Source: a virus
Virus record (IMG/VR): IMGVR_UViG_3300023049_000543
Location: 1 to 64,000 of that record
Direction: 5' to 3' (one strand)
DNA length: 64,000 bases
Part shown: positions 15,400 through 23,938 of the stretch, one piece after another
How the letters are laid out: each line of letters opens with the position of its first letter
Position numbering within the stretch: position 1 is the first letter of the stretch
Notes under the pieces: model-generated
Databases searched by the model: none
Told to the model about the DNA's origin: nothing
What the model saw: the letters and a program-made list of their open reading frames with translations, nothing else
Made by a program: the position numbers and the translations under genes

Positions 15400-17568
15400 C
15401 TAACTCAGGTATTTACCGTAACCTAGAGAGTGCAACTGTTTGTGTTGTAAACGAACACGTTGCTCGATTGTCATTTTATTCAATCGAGCTGCGATCGATT
15501 TATTGTCATTATGATGGTCGTTCCAATTAACAACACGACCATGCCATAAATGGACTAGGTCGAATTCGGTCGAACAGAGCCATGATGATGTGCTTCCGAT
15601 TCTGGTGTAGAAATCGCAGTCTTCGCAGCCATAGCCCCAGAAATCTTCGTTGAATGCACCGCGTTCCCAGAAAGTAGACATCCGGCATGCGAGTGAGCCG
15701 CCTTCGAAGTAGCCAACGATGCGTTCGAATTGCACATCATCAGGGACGTACCCTACTCGGTTCACGCGATTCGTGGACTCCATGTTGAGGTAAATGACAC
15801 GCCCGCAAATGTGGACTGATTCGTGTGATTGGAGTAAGTCGTAAGTCCGTCTAGTGTAATCGACGCGAGATAACATATCAGCGTCATGAAGAATGACTGA
15901 ATCAGCGGTACACTTTGTAACAGCACGGTTGAATGCTTTGGACTTGTTGAATAGGTCGTTGCCTTCGCCGCCTACGAACAAATAGTGGACCGATGGATAA
16001 TCATCCCCATTTAGTCGTTGTTCTGAGTCTTGCTCAACTAGCCATATGTCGATTTCGGGAAAAGATTGGCCGATTACTCCTTTGACTACGGATTTGATAC
16101 TGTCTTGTCGTCCTTGGTCACCAGCGTCTCTACATGGGATGACGTATGAGATCTTTGGGACTACGGATTGCTCGCATGGGGGATGATAGGTTCTTGGGAT
16201 TCGTTTTTCGAAGAGTGATTTATTACGAACGTAGTGTTCTGTTTTGCTGTCGACTGATGTTGCTTCAGCGTGGATTCTGACGTATTCAGTGCTGCCTACT
16301 AAATCGTAAAACCCTGCGGGTTGCAGATTGAATTCTAATGGTCTCATTGACCAATCGACGTGTTCCATGCCATAAAATTGATATTGTGCGTCGAAGTAGC
16401 CGATCTTTTTGAGGCAGTGGTTCGACATGTACAACATGGCACCATGTGGTTTATCGGGCACATAGTTCATGCGGATGTTTCTAAATTTCTTTTCTTCCCC
16501 TAATTTGGCACCGTAAACGTTGGGTTGTCTGTAGCAGAAATGGTGGAAGCCCGATGCTTTTGCTCCACGAACGTAGAATTCGATCCATCCGGGTTGCAAG
16601 AATTCAATGTCGTCGTTGCATATGAACATGTGCTCGAATCGAGACATGCATCGTAGTAATCGGTTGGAATTACTGGAGATTCCGACGTTTTCGGAGTTTT
16701 TGATTACTACTATGCGGGAATCGGTTGCGATCTGAGAGAGGATAGTGAGTGTCTGTTTGCTGGTACTCGCATCATCTGAAATGAATAAAGTAGTCGTGTT
16801 CAGATCAACTGTTCTTTTGATCGATTCGACGAGTCGCAGCAGCGATTTGCCGCGATTATACGAGAGTATGCCGATTGCGATACCGTTGCTGATTCGGTAT
16901 GGTGCTTTGGCGTTGTTTTCTTTGTAGATCTGAGTCGCATCGCCCGATACGATCTTTCCGACTAACTGTTTTTCAGTTTTCTTGCGACCTTTGTAGATCC
17001 CGCCAGGGCGATGTTTGTGGATGGTGGGACGTTTGTCATGGACAACGGGCTGGCGACGTATACCTTTGTTGGTCGGGACGACTTCTACTGCTTCGGAGTT
17101 GCTTGTGGGCTTTGTGTGGACTCTTGGGGCCTTGGTAGGCGTTGTTTTGGGTGTTGAGGTTGGTGTTTGCTTGACCGATGGTTGAGGTACATCGGGAGTC
17201 TTGATTGGAGTGGTTTTGGGTGTTGAGGTTGGTGTTTGCTTGACCGATGGTTGAGGTACATCGGGAGTCTTGATTGGAGTGGTTTTGTGTGCGTTGATTC
17301 TTTGTTGGATATCGTTCTGTCGTTGAACTCGTGGCTTAGAACCCAGTTTGAGGTGATTCACTGGGGTATTAATAGAACTGTTGGTTCTAGGAACAATTAC
17401 ATTGGATGGAGTGCTGGATTCATCTACTCGTTCAATATATCCACGAGCTGTGTATCTCTCGTAATATTCATCCAGATGTTTTCGTGCTTTGCCTTTTAGT
17501 CGAATCCGTTCCCCTGCGGGACCCATTAATTCAACTGTGTGCGGCCACGGGTTGATGTATTCTGGCAT
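15400..17568 (-). CDS. Two-domain glycosyltransferase with Pro/Thr-rich linker
   Basis: A 722-aa protein. Residues 1-50 form a small unknown domain, residues 60-200 a low-complexity Pro/Thr/Lys linker with a 23-residue unit repeated twice, residues about 225-450 a first GT2 domain (GIAIGILSYNRGKSL, LFISDDAS, ENVGISSNSN, CNDDIEF) and residues about 475-720 a second GT2 domain (SYVIPCRDAGDQ, LHDADM, and GYGCEDCDFYTRI, the Glyco_transf_7C motif of galactosyl- and chondroitin-type enzymes). Two catalytic domains in one chain suggest a polymerase of an alternating disaccharide. The ATG overlaps the preceding gene by 38 bases. Confidence 0.85.
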   Translation of the reverse strand: MPEYINPWPHTVELMGPAGERIRLKGKARKHLDEYYERYTARGYIERVDESSTPSNVIVPRTNSSINTPVNHLKLGSKPRVQRQNDIQQRINAHKTTPIKTPDVPQPSVKQTPTSTPKTTPIKTPDVPQPSVKQTPTSTPKTTPTKAPRVHTKPTSNSEAVEVVPTNKGIRRQPVVHDKRPTIHKHRPGGIYKGRKKTEKQLVGKIVSGDATQIYKENNAKAPYRISNGIAIGILSYNRGKSLLRLVESIKRTVDLNTTTLFISDDASTSKQTLTILSQIATDSRIVVIKNSENVGISSNSNRLLRCMSRFEHMFICNDDIEFLQPGWIEFYVRGAKASGFHHFCYRQPNVYGAKLGEEKKFRNIRMNYVPDKPHGAMLYMSNHCLKKIGYFDAQYQFYGMEHVDWSMRPLEFNLQPAGFYDLVGSTEYVRIHAEATSVDSKTEHYVRNKSLFEKRIPRTYHPPCEQSVVPKISYVIPCRDAGDQGRQDSIKSVVKGVIGQSFPEIDIWLVEQDSEQRLNGDDYPSVHYLFVGGEGNDLFNKSKAFNRAVTKCTADSVILHDADMLSRVDYTRRTYDLLQSHESVHICGRVIYLNMESTNRVNRVGYVPDDVQFERIVGYFEGGSLACRMSTFWERGAFNEDFWGYGCEDCDFYTRIGSTSSWLCSTEFDLVHLWHGRVVNWNDHHNDNKSIAARLNKMTIEQRVRLQHKQLHSLGYGKYLS
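17144..17287. repeat. 69-bp tandem repeat, two copies
   Basis: Two near-perfect copies of a 69-base unit (17144-17212 and 17213-17281, with six further bases) lie inside the linker-coding part of the glycosyltransferase gene and keep the frame. They encode a Pro/Thr/Lys-rich unit containing PDVPQPSVKQTPTSTPK. Slippage here would change linker length without touching the catalytic domains. Confidence 0.9.
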
Positions 17569-18079
17569 AAAGTGGCCTTGATGTATCGCCGTTGATGAAC
17601 GTTTTGTTCGACGGTTTGAGAATTAATTCTTCATGTTGATTTGACATTTCATCAATTGAAGACTGGTCCAATGCTCCTTTACCCAATAGTTTTTGGGTGG
17701 AAAAATGGCCTTTTAACAATTGATCCAACATTCCAGGACTAATAAATTGCCCCTTCGGCTCCACGAAGTCAACTACGTTTAGATCTGCGTCGAAGAACAT
17801 TTGGTACTTATTGATTCCTGAAGTGGAGGCAATAGGTATGAAACCTTCATTGAGAGACAATGCCTTCATATGCAATTCTTCTAGGTTGGTAATAATATTA
17901 CCACCCCAATCCGCGATCTGTAAAGTTACATCTACATTTTCACCCAATAGGGCAAAAATCGACAAGCCCGGTTTGTAGGGTTTAATGAAAAAGACATTCT
18001 GACCGTACAAAGGTGAACCCGGTGCCAGATCCGAGATCTCGGGGGCTTTATACAAACCAGATTGGGAGACTGTGCTCAT
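17531..18079 (-). CDS. Hypothetical protein, 182 aa
   Basis: Unrecognised soluble protein with a beta-rich first half and a helical, charged second half. It overlaps the genes on both sides (38 bases downstream, 32 upstream) on the same strand, so it is cotranslated with them. Nothing visible links it to sugar chemistry. Confidence 0.7.
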   Translation of the reverse strand: MSTVSQSGLYKAPEISDLAPGSPLYGQNVFFIKPYKPGLSIFALLGENVDVTLQIADWGGNIITNLEELHMKALSLNEGFIPIASTSGINKYQMFFDADLNVVDFVEPKGQFISPGMLDQLLKGHFSTQKLLGKGALDQSSIDEMSNQHEELILKPSNKTFINGDTSRPLYARIHQPVAAHS

Positions 18080-18347
18080 GTGAATGCCTTATGATTGTGA
18101 ATCTGCCACCTCTTGAATTACGAAGTTCTTCAAGGTTCAGTTTCTGTATTGATTTGCCGATCCCGTCTGTACGCACCAATAATGCAGGAAGCCCCGCGAT
18201 CATGAAAGTGCAATCACTCGGTTGACGATAATCTATGAGAAATCCGTGCCACGTGCTAAACCACTTCGACCAAACAAGATAATCGCCGTAGAGTGGAACG
18301 TATGTGAGGATTGATTGAGTATGACATGCTGGTTTGATATCGTTCAT
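18048..18347 (-). CDS. Hypothetical protein, 99 aa
   Basis: Unrecognised 99-aa protein with Trp- and Tyr-rich strands (LYGDYLVWSKWFSTWHG) and an ending rich in Arg and His. It sits 8 bases after the stop of the membrane-protein gene and overlaps the next gene. Real by position and absence of a better frame. Confidence 0.65.
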   Translation of the reverse strand: MNDIKPACHTQSILTYVPLYGDYLVWSKWFSTWHGFLIDYRQPSDCTFMIAGLPALLVRTDGIGKSIQKLNLEELRNSRGGRFTIIRHSHEHSLPIWFV

Positions 18348-18355
18348 CAGTGAGC

Positions 18356-19207
18356 TTAATCATTGTCCGCCATGGTCAACCGGTCCGCAATCGGATCATA
18401 AAAGTAAGTAGAGTCGCCCACGACCCATTTAATACGGTCACCATCTCGTTCGCCGCCCGTGCACTTCTTAATGAATGAATTGACGGCTGAATTTTCACCT
18501 ATCCTGAGTGGTATAATACTCTCACCTTCATTGATTGGTATAGACGAAGGTGGAGCTTCTTCTTGATCTGCACCAAGAATAGCATCCTTAATGATTTCCA
18601 TGTAAGGTGGATGGTCGGTCGAGGTATTAACATGGAATTCTTGTTCACCCACGTTGAGACTCACTACTCGACCAGATCCAGGCTTACGTTCTTTGAGAAC
18701 TTTGATGATTCGTTTCACATCAGCGAGAGAGCTGATGATAGTAACTTCTTCAGATCCTCGTCGAAATTCACGTTCACGTGCCTGACTTAGCAGGGCTTCG
18801 GGGTTATATTCGTTCATTTCTTGTCCGAAACTGACCAATGGTGACACAAGTTCGATAGCTGTAACTCTACCGCGATGCAGCAGCTTGTACGAAGTATTTA
18901 GCCAATTGGTGGTCCTCTGAAGTGCAAACAGAATAATAGGCAGCAATAACCAATTGGTAGCCCAAGATAATAGCAATGCACCTGGGATAGAGTAAATGAC
19001 ACTCATGCATTGCCCACAGGTGATCCACTTATACAGAGTCCAGTTGTACCACACTGGATTCTCTGCGTACCTGGGAGTGATTCTAGAATGAATCAGGGCG
19101 TGACTGATATCTGAGTCTTTTACTAACTCAATTATAGCTTCGGTCGCTAGAGCGACGAAAAAGAATGCTATTACTGGATAATATGGCGACAAGAGAAATT
19201 CGTGCAT
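18356..19207 (-). CDS. Membrane protein of unknown function
   Basis: Starting from the ATG at 19205-19207, the protein (about 283 aa) has an N-terminal hydrophobic helix (VIAFFFVALATEAII) and a helical hairpin (YSIPGALLLSWATNWLL, then PIILFAL) after a TCGQCMS motif that recalls DUF1360-like phage membrane proteins. The last 150 residues are soluble and charged. A GTG at 19267 would extend it but would overlap the upstream gene by 97 bases. Function is unknown; an inner-membrane role is inferred. Confidence 0.7.
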   Translation of the reverse strand: MHEFLLSPYYPVIAFFFVALATEAIIELVKDSDISHALIHSRITPRYAENPVWYNWTLYKWITCGQCMSVIYSIPGALLLSWATNWLLLPIILFALQRTTNWLNTSYKLLHRGRVTAIELVSPLVSFGQEMNEYNPEALLSQAREREFRRGSEEVTIISSLADVKRIIKVLKERKPGSGRVVSLNVGEQEFHVNTSTDHPPYMEIIKDAILGADQEEAPPSSIPINEGESIIPLRIGENSAVNSFIKKCTGGERDGDRIKWVVGDSTYFYDPIADRLTMADND

Positions 19208-19458
19208 TGTTTCCGGGGCCTTCCGCCAACACGGGTCATCATAACTGTATGCTGGCAGAGGGGGCACTTCTCAGCGTCGGGCCGTCTAACAGCTCGTGGG
19301 ACCGACGTACGTTCGCCTGTCTTTTGATTATTTACAAAGACACGCATAGTGGAAGACGGTTTTAGATTCACGGCCTGTGGAGATACTGCCTGATTATTAG
19401 CAGTCTGAGGGGTAATTTGAACGCGAAGAGGTCTTTTACTTCCACCGCAACAAGCCAT
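19171..19458 (-). CDS. Small zinc-ribbon protein, 95 aa
   Basis: A basic N-terminal region, a Ser/Gln-rich centre and a C-terminal zinc ribbon with CPLC and CTNFSC pairs. Proteins of this kind in phages often bind nucleic acid, but nothing more specific can be said. It overlaps the next gene by 37 bases. Confidence 0.7.
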   Translation of the reverse strand: MACCGGSKRPLRVQITPQTANNQAVSPQAVNLKPSSTMRVFVNNQKTGERTSVPRAVRRPDAEKCPLCQHTVMMTRVGGRPRKQCTNFSCRHIIQ

Positions 19459-19512
19459 AACTTCACCTAGATGGAAAAATGCTGTTTTATCATTCTTATC
19501 TTTGTAAGAAGA

Positions 19513-19956
19513 TCATTTCACGATCTTAGAACGATAAAGATTTGTCCGATCTTTACTATTGGTGCAAGCCTCAATCTCGGACTCTGTCGCACCAACGCTC
19601 TCAAGTATAGCCACTTGATCAGGTTTCTTGCCTCTCCCGAAGCGTTTCGTTAGCTGCCGGGTACCAACAGGATGTAGAGGACCTTGGTCACGTTCGAGAT
19701 AGTCCGCCATAGCACGTAGAACTGTCGGAAGGTCCCATTTACCGTGGATACATCGAGACTTATGGAAGTTCTCGATCTTTCCAAGTAGAGCGTTGCCTTC
19801 AGAAGACACAACTGCACGAATCCTACCGGATTTATGATCATGATCGACGACAGGAATTAATTCCTCATGGCCCAGAATTGGGCAATGTGGTGGAATATTC
19901 TCTTCTCGCCATTGGGCCAGACGCGATTGTGGTACGTAATCGTCGTACTGGGCCAT
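19513..19956 (-). CDS. Recombination endonuclease VII (T4 gp49-like)
   Basis: The 147-aa protein has the endonuclease VII core LIPVVDHDHKSGRIRAV (residues 33-49), in which the DHDH supplies the His-Me finger active site, followed by NALLGKIEN. Endonuclease VII resolves branched DNA during packaging and recombination. Unusual: the second zinc CxxC of T4 gp49 is missing (SSEGN in its place) and the first is only C-P-I-L-G-H, so the structural zinc may be lost or bound differently. It is followed 1 base later by the next gene's start region. Confidence 0.8.
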   Translation of the reverse strand: MAQYDDYVPQSRLAQWREENIPPHCPILGHEELIPVVDHDHKSGRIRAVVSSEGNALLGKIENFHKSRCIHGKWDLPTVLRAMADYLERDQGPLHPVGTRQLTKRFGRGKKPDQVAILESVGATESEIEACTNSKDRTNLYRSKIVK

Positions 19957-19957
19957 A

Positions 19958-20209
19958 TTAGTTCTCTGTCACGATCATTGTGTTGAGAACTGAAACTGGT
20001 GAAAAACCAGCCAGATCCTCTAACGCGAGATAATCCTCGATGTTAGGTGAGTTCACAGAACTCGGGATCAACGGATCTGGGATAACCCGCATATCTGTCT
20101 CGGCAGCAAGAGCTACTTGCTGGATAGTGGTGGCGGGATCGTTTTTGTCAACGACGTTACCGTTGGAGTCGATAAGCGTTGGTTTGACGTAAACTGTGTG
20201 GACTGCCAT
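19958..20209 (-). CDS. Hypothetical protein, 83 aa
   Basis: Unrecognised small acidic protein with an N-terminal beta hairpin (VHTVYVKPTLIDSNGN). It lies between the exonuclease and endonuclease VII genes with only 1-2 bases between stops and starts, so it belongs to the same operon. Confidence 0.7.
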   Translation of the reverse strand: MAVHTVYVKPTLIDSNGNVVDKNDPATTIQQVALAAETDMRVIPDPLIPSSVNSPNIEDYLALEDLAGFSPVSVLNTMIVTEN

Positions 20210-20211
20210 AA

Positions 20212-21015
20212 TTATTCCTCATTAGAAACTGACCAATCTAGCTCGTGCAAGGCCGGATACATATTATATTGGCCTAAAATGCCTCTCGCAGCATTGAGAT
20301 CGAATTTAGTTTCCTCTTGGATACCATTCAGAACGGTATACTGAGCCCGCATCTGATATGGACAAAGGGATAAATCCACAATGTTGATATTGAACAAGAA
20401 GGTGCGGGGATCAGCAGAAACGAATTCATGCAATTTATTTGGACATTGAAGCATCTTTTCAGCTCTTACTGGCCCGATTCCCCTATAGCCTTCAATATTG
20501 TCCGATTTGTCTCCCATTAAGCACTTTTGCAGAACCGGGTTGCAGAGAGGCTTCTCGTAGAAATCCCCTGCTGGTTTGAGCTGCCGAGCATTCAGGAATC
20601 TGAACGGGATCTGCAATAAATCGTGGTCAGATGAGAGGACCACGAGGTCAGTAGGATGGAACAACGCGGCGAAAGCGTAAACAAGGTCGTCAGCTTCGAG
20701 CTTGTCACAGTAGTATTGGCGGAAGCCTAGGACTGGTATCACTTTTTTCAACACTTGTAAGTTGATACCGATTGCTTCGCCAATTTCGGGGTCGCTTTCT
20801 TTGCGGTTGGCTTTGTATGGTGGATATAGTTTTCTACGCCAAGTCTCATTTCTTGGACAGTCCCAGAAGATATGAAAAGAGGTGGCATTCGCCGTTCTAA
20901 TCGACTTCTGTATGATACGAAAGAAAACCTCTACCGGACTGTCCTTCGATCTAACGAAGATAGCCCGGTAGAGGATGTTCTTACCATCTATTAACAGATG
21001 GGTTCCTGGCAACAT
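20212..21015 (-). CDS. 5'-3' exonuclease / flap endonuclease (T4 RNase H-like)
   Basis: PIN-like nuclease that removes RNA primers from Okazaki fragments. Seen: the first acidic strand HLLIDGKNILYRA, the YKANRK segment, KLEADDLVYA, VVLSSDHDLLQ and GDKSDNIEGYRGIGPVRAEKML, the metal-binding and helix-3-turn signatures of the family. At 267 aa from the ATG at 21015 (2 bases after the SSB stop) it is the length of phage exonucleases. A TTG at 21036 is an alternative start. It works with the SSB and polymerase genes next to it. Confidence 0.92.
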   Translation of the reverse strand: MLPGTHLLIDGKNILYRAIFVRSKDSPVEVFFRIIQKSIRTANATSFHIFWDCPRNETWRRKLYPPYKANRKESDPEIGEAIGINLQVLKKVIPVLGFRQYYCDKLEADDLVYAFAALFHPTDLVVLSSDHDLLQIPFRFLNARQLKPAGDFYEKPLCNPVLQKCLMGDKSDNIEGYRGIGPVRAEKMLQCPNKLHEFVSADPRTFLFNINIVDLSLCPYQMRAQYTVLNGIQEETKFDLNAARGILGQYNMYPALHELDWSVSNEE

Positions 21016-21016
21016 G

Positions 21017-22129
21017 CTAATTTGAGAATCCCTCAAGCATACTTTCGATTTCGTTCATCACGTCGTCTCCGCCTCCAGTTGGAGGCTGGACTGTCTCAGC
21101 TGGTGCCGCGACAGGAGCCGGGGCAGCTTGGACCACTTCAGCTGGTGCAGCTGGTGCAGCTGGTGCAGCTGGTGCAGCTGGTGCCGCGACCGGAGCAGCC
21201 TGAACAGGTGCCGCAACAGGTGCCGCAACAGCCGGTTGCGCCGGAACGGGAGCCACAACAGCAGCCACGGGAGCCGCAACAGCTGGTTGTGCCGGAACGG
21301 GAGCTACAGTAGCCGCAGCCGGGGCAGCAGCCATTGGAGCAGCCGGGGTCCCGAATCCATCATCTTCAACACCGTTGATCAAGTTCTGAGCAACCTTGTT
21401 GAGAGATTCAATATTCGGAAAATCGACCTTGGTAGTGAGATCGAACCGCGAGGACAGAATTTGCTGAATACCAGCAGCATCAGACATTGCGGTCGGAGTT
21501 CCACCATTAGCCAAGAAACCCGAAGACTCATAGGTGTTGTTCTGTCCCTTGACTCTACAAGAAAGCTGAAACATGAACGCCGCGTTCTCATCAAAGAACG
21601 CCCCATAAGCTTGCGGATCAAGCGAATCGCCAGGACCGGTTCGTTCAAGAGCCTCCACCCAAATGTCGAAACACGTACGTGGAGCCTTGTAGAACATGAC
21701 ACGGCCTTCCAAATCGGAGCCATTACCTTGTCCGACAGGGAAGTAAATGTTGACGACTTTGTAGTCGGCTGGCATCCATTCACGACCAATCGCACTCTTT
21801 GCAGCACGGTCATCAGCAGCTTCTTTCATGAGATCGAAGCCGTGTTGACACACTGGACATGTGCCGCCATCGCAAACCCGAGGGCATGGCTGTGGCGGCT
21901 TGCAAACACCGAAGTGAATACCATAAGGCAAGAAGAACGTATCCAAGCTATGGGAAGCCGGGGTTCCACGCAGCGGATCATTTTCTTGGTAGGGCGGAAG
22001 GATATAGAAACGGTACTTCAATTCCTTTCCAGCATCAGCTTTCGCGGGTCGGAACTCATCCGGATCGCTACGGCGACCAGATTTGAGTGCATTGACTTTT
22101 TTCCGCATGGCATCGAGATCATAACTCAT
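21017..22129 (-). CDS. Single-stranded DNA-binding protein, gp32-like
   Basis: The 370-aa protein follows the T4 gp32 plan: a short basic N-terminal cooperativity segment (MRKKVNALKSGRR), an OB-fold core with embedded zinc motif (Cys at residues 76, 82, 86, 91 and 94), and an acidic C-terminal tail (DDVMNEIESMLEGFSN) for binding partners. Between core and tail is an Ala/Pro-rich linker of about 85 residues, far longer than in T4, coded by DNA repeats. It coats ssDNA at the fork and in recombination, next to exonuclease and UvsY-like genes. Confidence 0.9.
   Translation of the reverse strand: MSYDLDAMRKKVNALKSGRRSDPDEFRPAKADAGKELKYRFYILPPYQENDPLRGTPASHSLDTFFLPYGIHFGVCKPPQPCPRVCDGGTCPVCQHGFDLMKEAADDRAAKSAIGREWMPADYKVVNIYFPVGQGNGSDLEGRVMFYKAPRTCFDIWVEALERTGPGDSLDPQAYGAFFDENAAFMFQLSCRVKGQNNTYESSGFLANGGTPTAMSDAAGIQQILSSRFDLTTKVDFPNIESLNKVAQNLINGVEDDGFGTPAAPMAAAPAAATVAPVPAQPAVAAPVAAVVAPVPAQPAVAAPVAAPVQAAPVAAPAAPAAPAAPAAPAEVVQAAPAPVAAPAETVQPPTGGGDDVMNEIESMLEGFSN
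21141..21185. repeat. 9-bp tandem repeat in SSB linker
   Basis: Five in-frame copies of GCTGGTGCA (the last one ending CC) encode Ala-Pro-Ala steps of the SSB linker. Two longer degenerate copies of a further unit lie at about 21230-21305. These are coding repeats open to slippage. Confidence 0.85.
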
Positions 22130-22135
22130 AACTCA

Positions 22136-22714
22136 TTAACTCCCAGAACTTTCAGAACGTTTCAAACTAGTAAGTGTACGGCCCAAATCAGCCTTCATAC
22201 GAATCGCTTCAATCATGTAGAACATCTTGCTCGCAACCATATGGGATTGAGCATGTTGAAGTTCTGCACGGTTAACACGTTCGTCCTTCTCTACCAGTGT
22301 TTTGATGGCGTCTTGGGCCAGACGGACACCATCTTTCGCAGCGGCATCTAATATCTGTTCATGAGCGGTGGCCCTTGCGGTTTTCACCATTCTTTCCAGA
22401 ATATTAGTACGGTACTTGGCTTCTGCATAAACAGCCGACCAGAACGCTAATTCTGAGGAAATGTCGGCCAATTGATGCTCAACCGTATCGTAGTCGAGTG
22501 ACACATTCGCTAAAAGATCAACACGAATGGTCTTATTTCGTTTCTCTAATTGATTGTTCTGGCACTGAGGGCACGCAATCAAATTAGGATCAAAGACAAC
22601 ATTACACTGAGCACAGAAATGCTCGAACATCGAAGGAAGAGTCACTTCGAATTTGAATATCTGCGAATCAATAAGATCCTGCGGAACACTCTTTATAAAG
22701 GGTAATTTGCTCAT
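22136..22714 (-). CDS. Zinc-ribbon plus helical protein, possible UvsY-like recombination mediator
   Basis: The first 60 residues hold a zinc ribbon (CAQCNVV, CPQCQNN). The rest is helical, with a Trp-containing segment (ISSELAFWSAVYAEAKYRT) and a long amphipathic C-terminal helix. This arrangement, beside the gp32-like gene, recalls phage UvsY-type mediators that load recombinase onto SSB-coated DNA. The resemblance is in pattern only; the zinc ribbon is not part of T4 UvsY. The start ATG at 22714 has no strong competitor. Confidence 0.6.
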   Translation of the reverse strand: MSKLPFIKSVPQDLIDSQIFKFEVTLPSMFEHFCAQCNVVFDPNLIACPQCQNNQLEKRNKTIRVDLLANVSLDYDTVEHQLADISSELAFWSAVYAEAKYRTNILERMVKTARATAHEQILDAAAKDGVRLAQDAIKTLVEKDERVNRAELQHAQSHMVASKMFYMIEAIRMKADLGRTLTSLKRSESSGS

Positions 22715-22753
22715 ATTAAATCCAACACATCAAAAACTCATTGCTCAGTACAT

Positions 22754-23938
22754 TTATATTTGCTTGGAACGAACGACAGATATCTCTTTCCACTGCTTCC
22801 AGCGGTTCCCCATCGACACCTTGTAAGGGAACACAAGATCCTGCGTAAAAATCCCATCAAACGGACGATAAAAAATCTCACCAACCTTCTCAACCACATG
22901 GCCCAAAATCTTCTTATCCTTAGGCAAAGAAAGGACCACACCATCATGGATGTCTGTAATTAAGTAGTTCGGAAACATCCGACGAACATTCCATAACACA
23001 TTCTGCATCGCAGCAGCAACACTACCCTGCAAAATAGCATTAAAAACAGAACGCTCCGTACGATCTTGCTTCAAACGAAACTGACGACCAACAATATTAG
23101 CAGAATACTTATCCTCACGAAGCTTCATCAACGTACCCTGCAACCAATTACACAACTTCGGAAACTCACCCCTAATCACCTCATCAGAATAATCCAAACT
23201 ATTAATCGTCTTCAACAACAACAGCTTAGCATCATCCCGAGCCTGACTACCACACCCAGTCAACCGCTTAGACAAATAAGTATAGGGGTCAGAATCGAAG
23301 AAAGAACTATTAAGAGCATCATCACCCGAAAACAATGAAGCGATCCGAAAGTCAGCACAAATCCAGTCAAAATGCAACTGCACTGACTCGTACGGCATCA
23401 TAGGCTGATAAATCGCATCAGCATTAGACCAACCTTGAACATTAAAACCAGTACACTTCGATCGGCCAGAATAAGTGTCCCAAGACCAATGTGGTTCCAT
23501 CTTGGTGTAATTCAACATCAAACCAGTGCGTTCCATTCCAACGTAAACGCTTTGTGCTTTGGCTAAGATGTTCTGATATGGACGATTAGGAACAGCCTTG
23601 ACCAACTCGACGATCTTTTCACAAAGGATCTTATCCTTACTAGAATCGCCGGTTGATTTGATGGAACTGTAAGCATAGTCGCGAGCCTGCGTCCCGCCAT
23701 GCAGCTCTTCCATATTGAAAGCTCGGAGCAGATCACCCATATTCGGGGACCGAAGATCACCTTGAGCGGCCCACGACAATAGTTCGTGTGCTCCATCAAA
23801 GCGTTTAAAGGTCTCAGCGAGACTCTTGCCTCCGCCCTGCCTGAAAATCTCGAAAGCGACAGTCTTCTGCTCGTTTTGGAAATGAAACCAAGCTGGGCGA
23901 CCTTTATTGTCGATAGTCGCCACAGCGTAAGTTGTCAT
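22754..23938 (-). CDS. Reduced family A DNA polymerase-like protein
   Basis: The 394-aa protein keeps parts of the PolA polymerase domain: VGMERTGLMLN (thumb), motif A around DWICADFRIASLFSGD (Asp196), RSVFNAILQGSVAAAMQ (residues 296-312) and motif C TDIHDGVVLSLP (His331-Asp332). Motif B is altered: Arg234 and Lys238 are placed as in RxxxK, but the following Phe and Tyr-Gly are absent. There is no 3'-5' exonuclease domain. It may be a specialised polymerase or a non-catalytic accessory protein beside the main DnaE. The ATG overlaps the upstream stop (ATGA). Confidence 0.75.
   Translation of the reverse strand: MTTYAVATIDNKGRPAWFHFQNEQKTVAFEIFRQGGGKSLAETFKRFDGAHELLSWAAQGDLRSPNMGDLLRAFNMEELHGGTQARDYAYSSIKSTGDSSKDKILCEKIVELVKAVPNRPYQNILAKAQSVYVGMERTGLMLNYTKMEPHWSWDTYSGRSKCTGFNVQGWSNADAIYQPMMPYESVQLHFDWICADFRIASLFSGDDALNSSFFDSDPYTYLSKRLTGCGSQARDDAKLLLLKTINSLDYSDEVIRGEFPKLCNWLQGTLMKLREDKYSANIVGRQFRLKQDRTERSVFNAILQGSVAAAMQNVLWNVRRMFPNYLITDIHDGVVLSLPKDKKILGHVVEKVGEIFYRPFDGIFTQDLVFPYKVSMGNRWKQWKEISVVRSKQI

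Noticed and set aside
17144-17287. CRISPR-like repeats
   Set aside because: The two copies are directly adjacent, without spacers,and encode the protein linker in frame.
21128-22351. Long plus-strand open frame of about 400 codons opposite the SSB gene
   Set aside because: Its Ser/Arg/Trp-rich start is the mirror of the Ala/Pro repeat of the SSB gene; it has no recognisable domain, and the minus-strand protein is clearly real.
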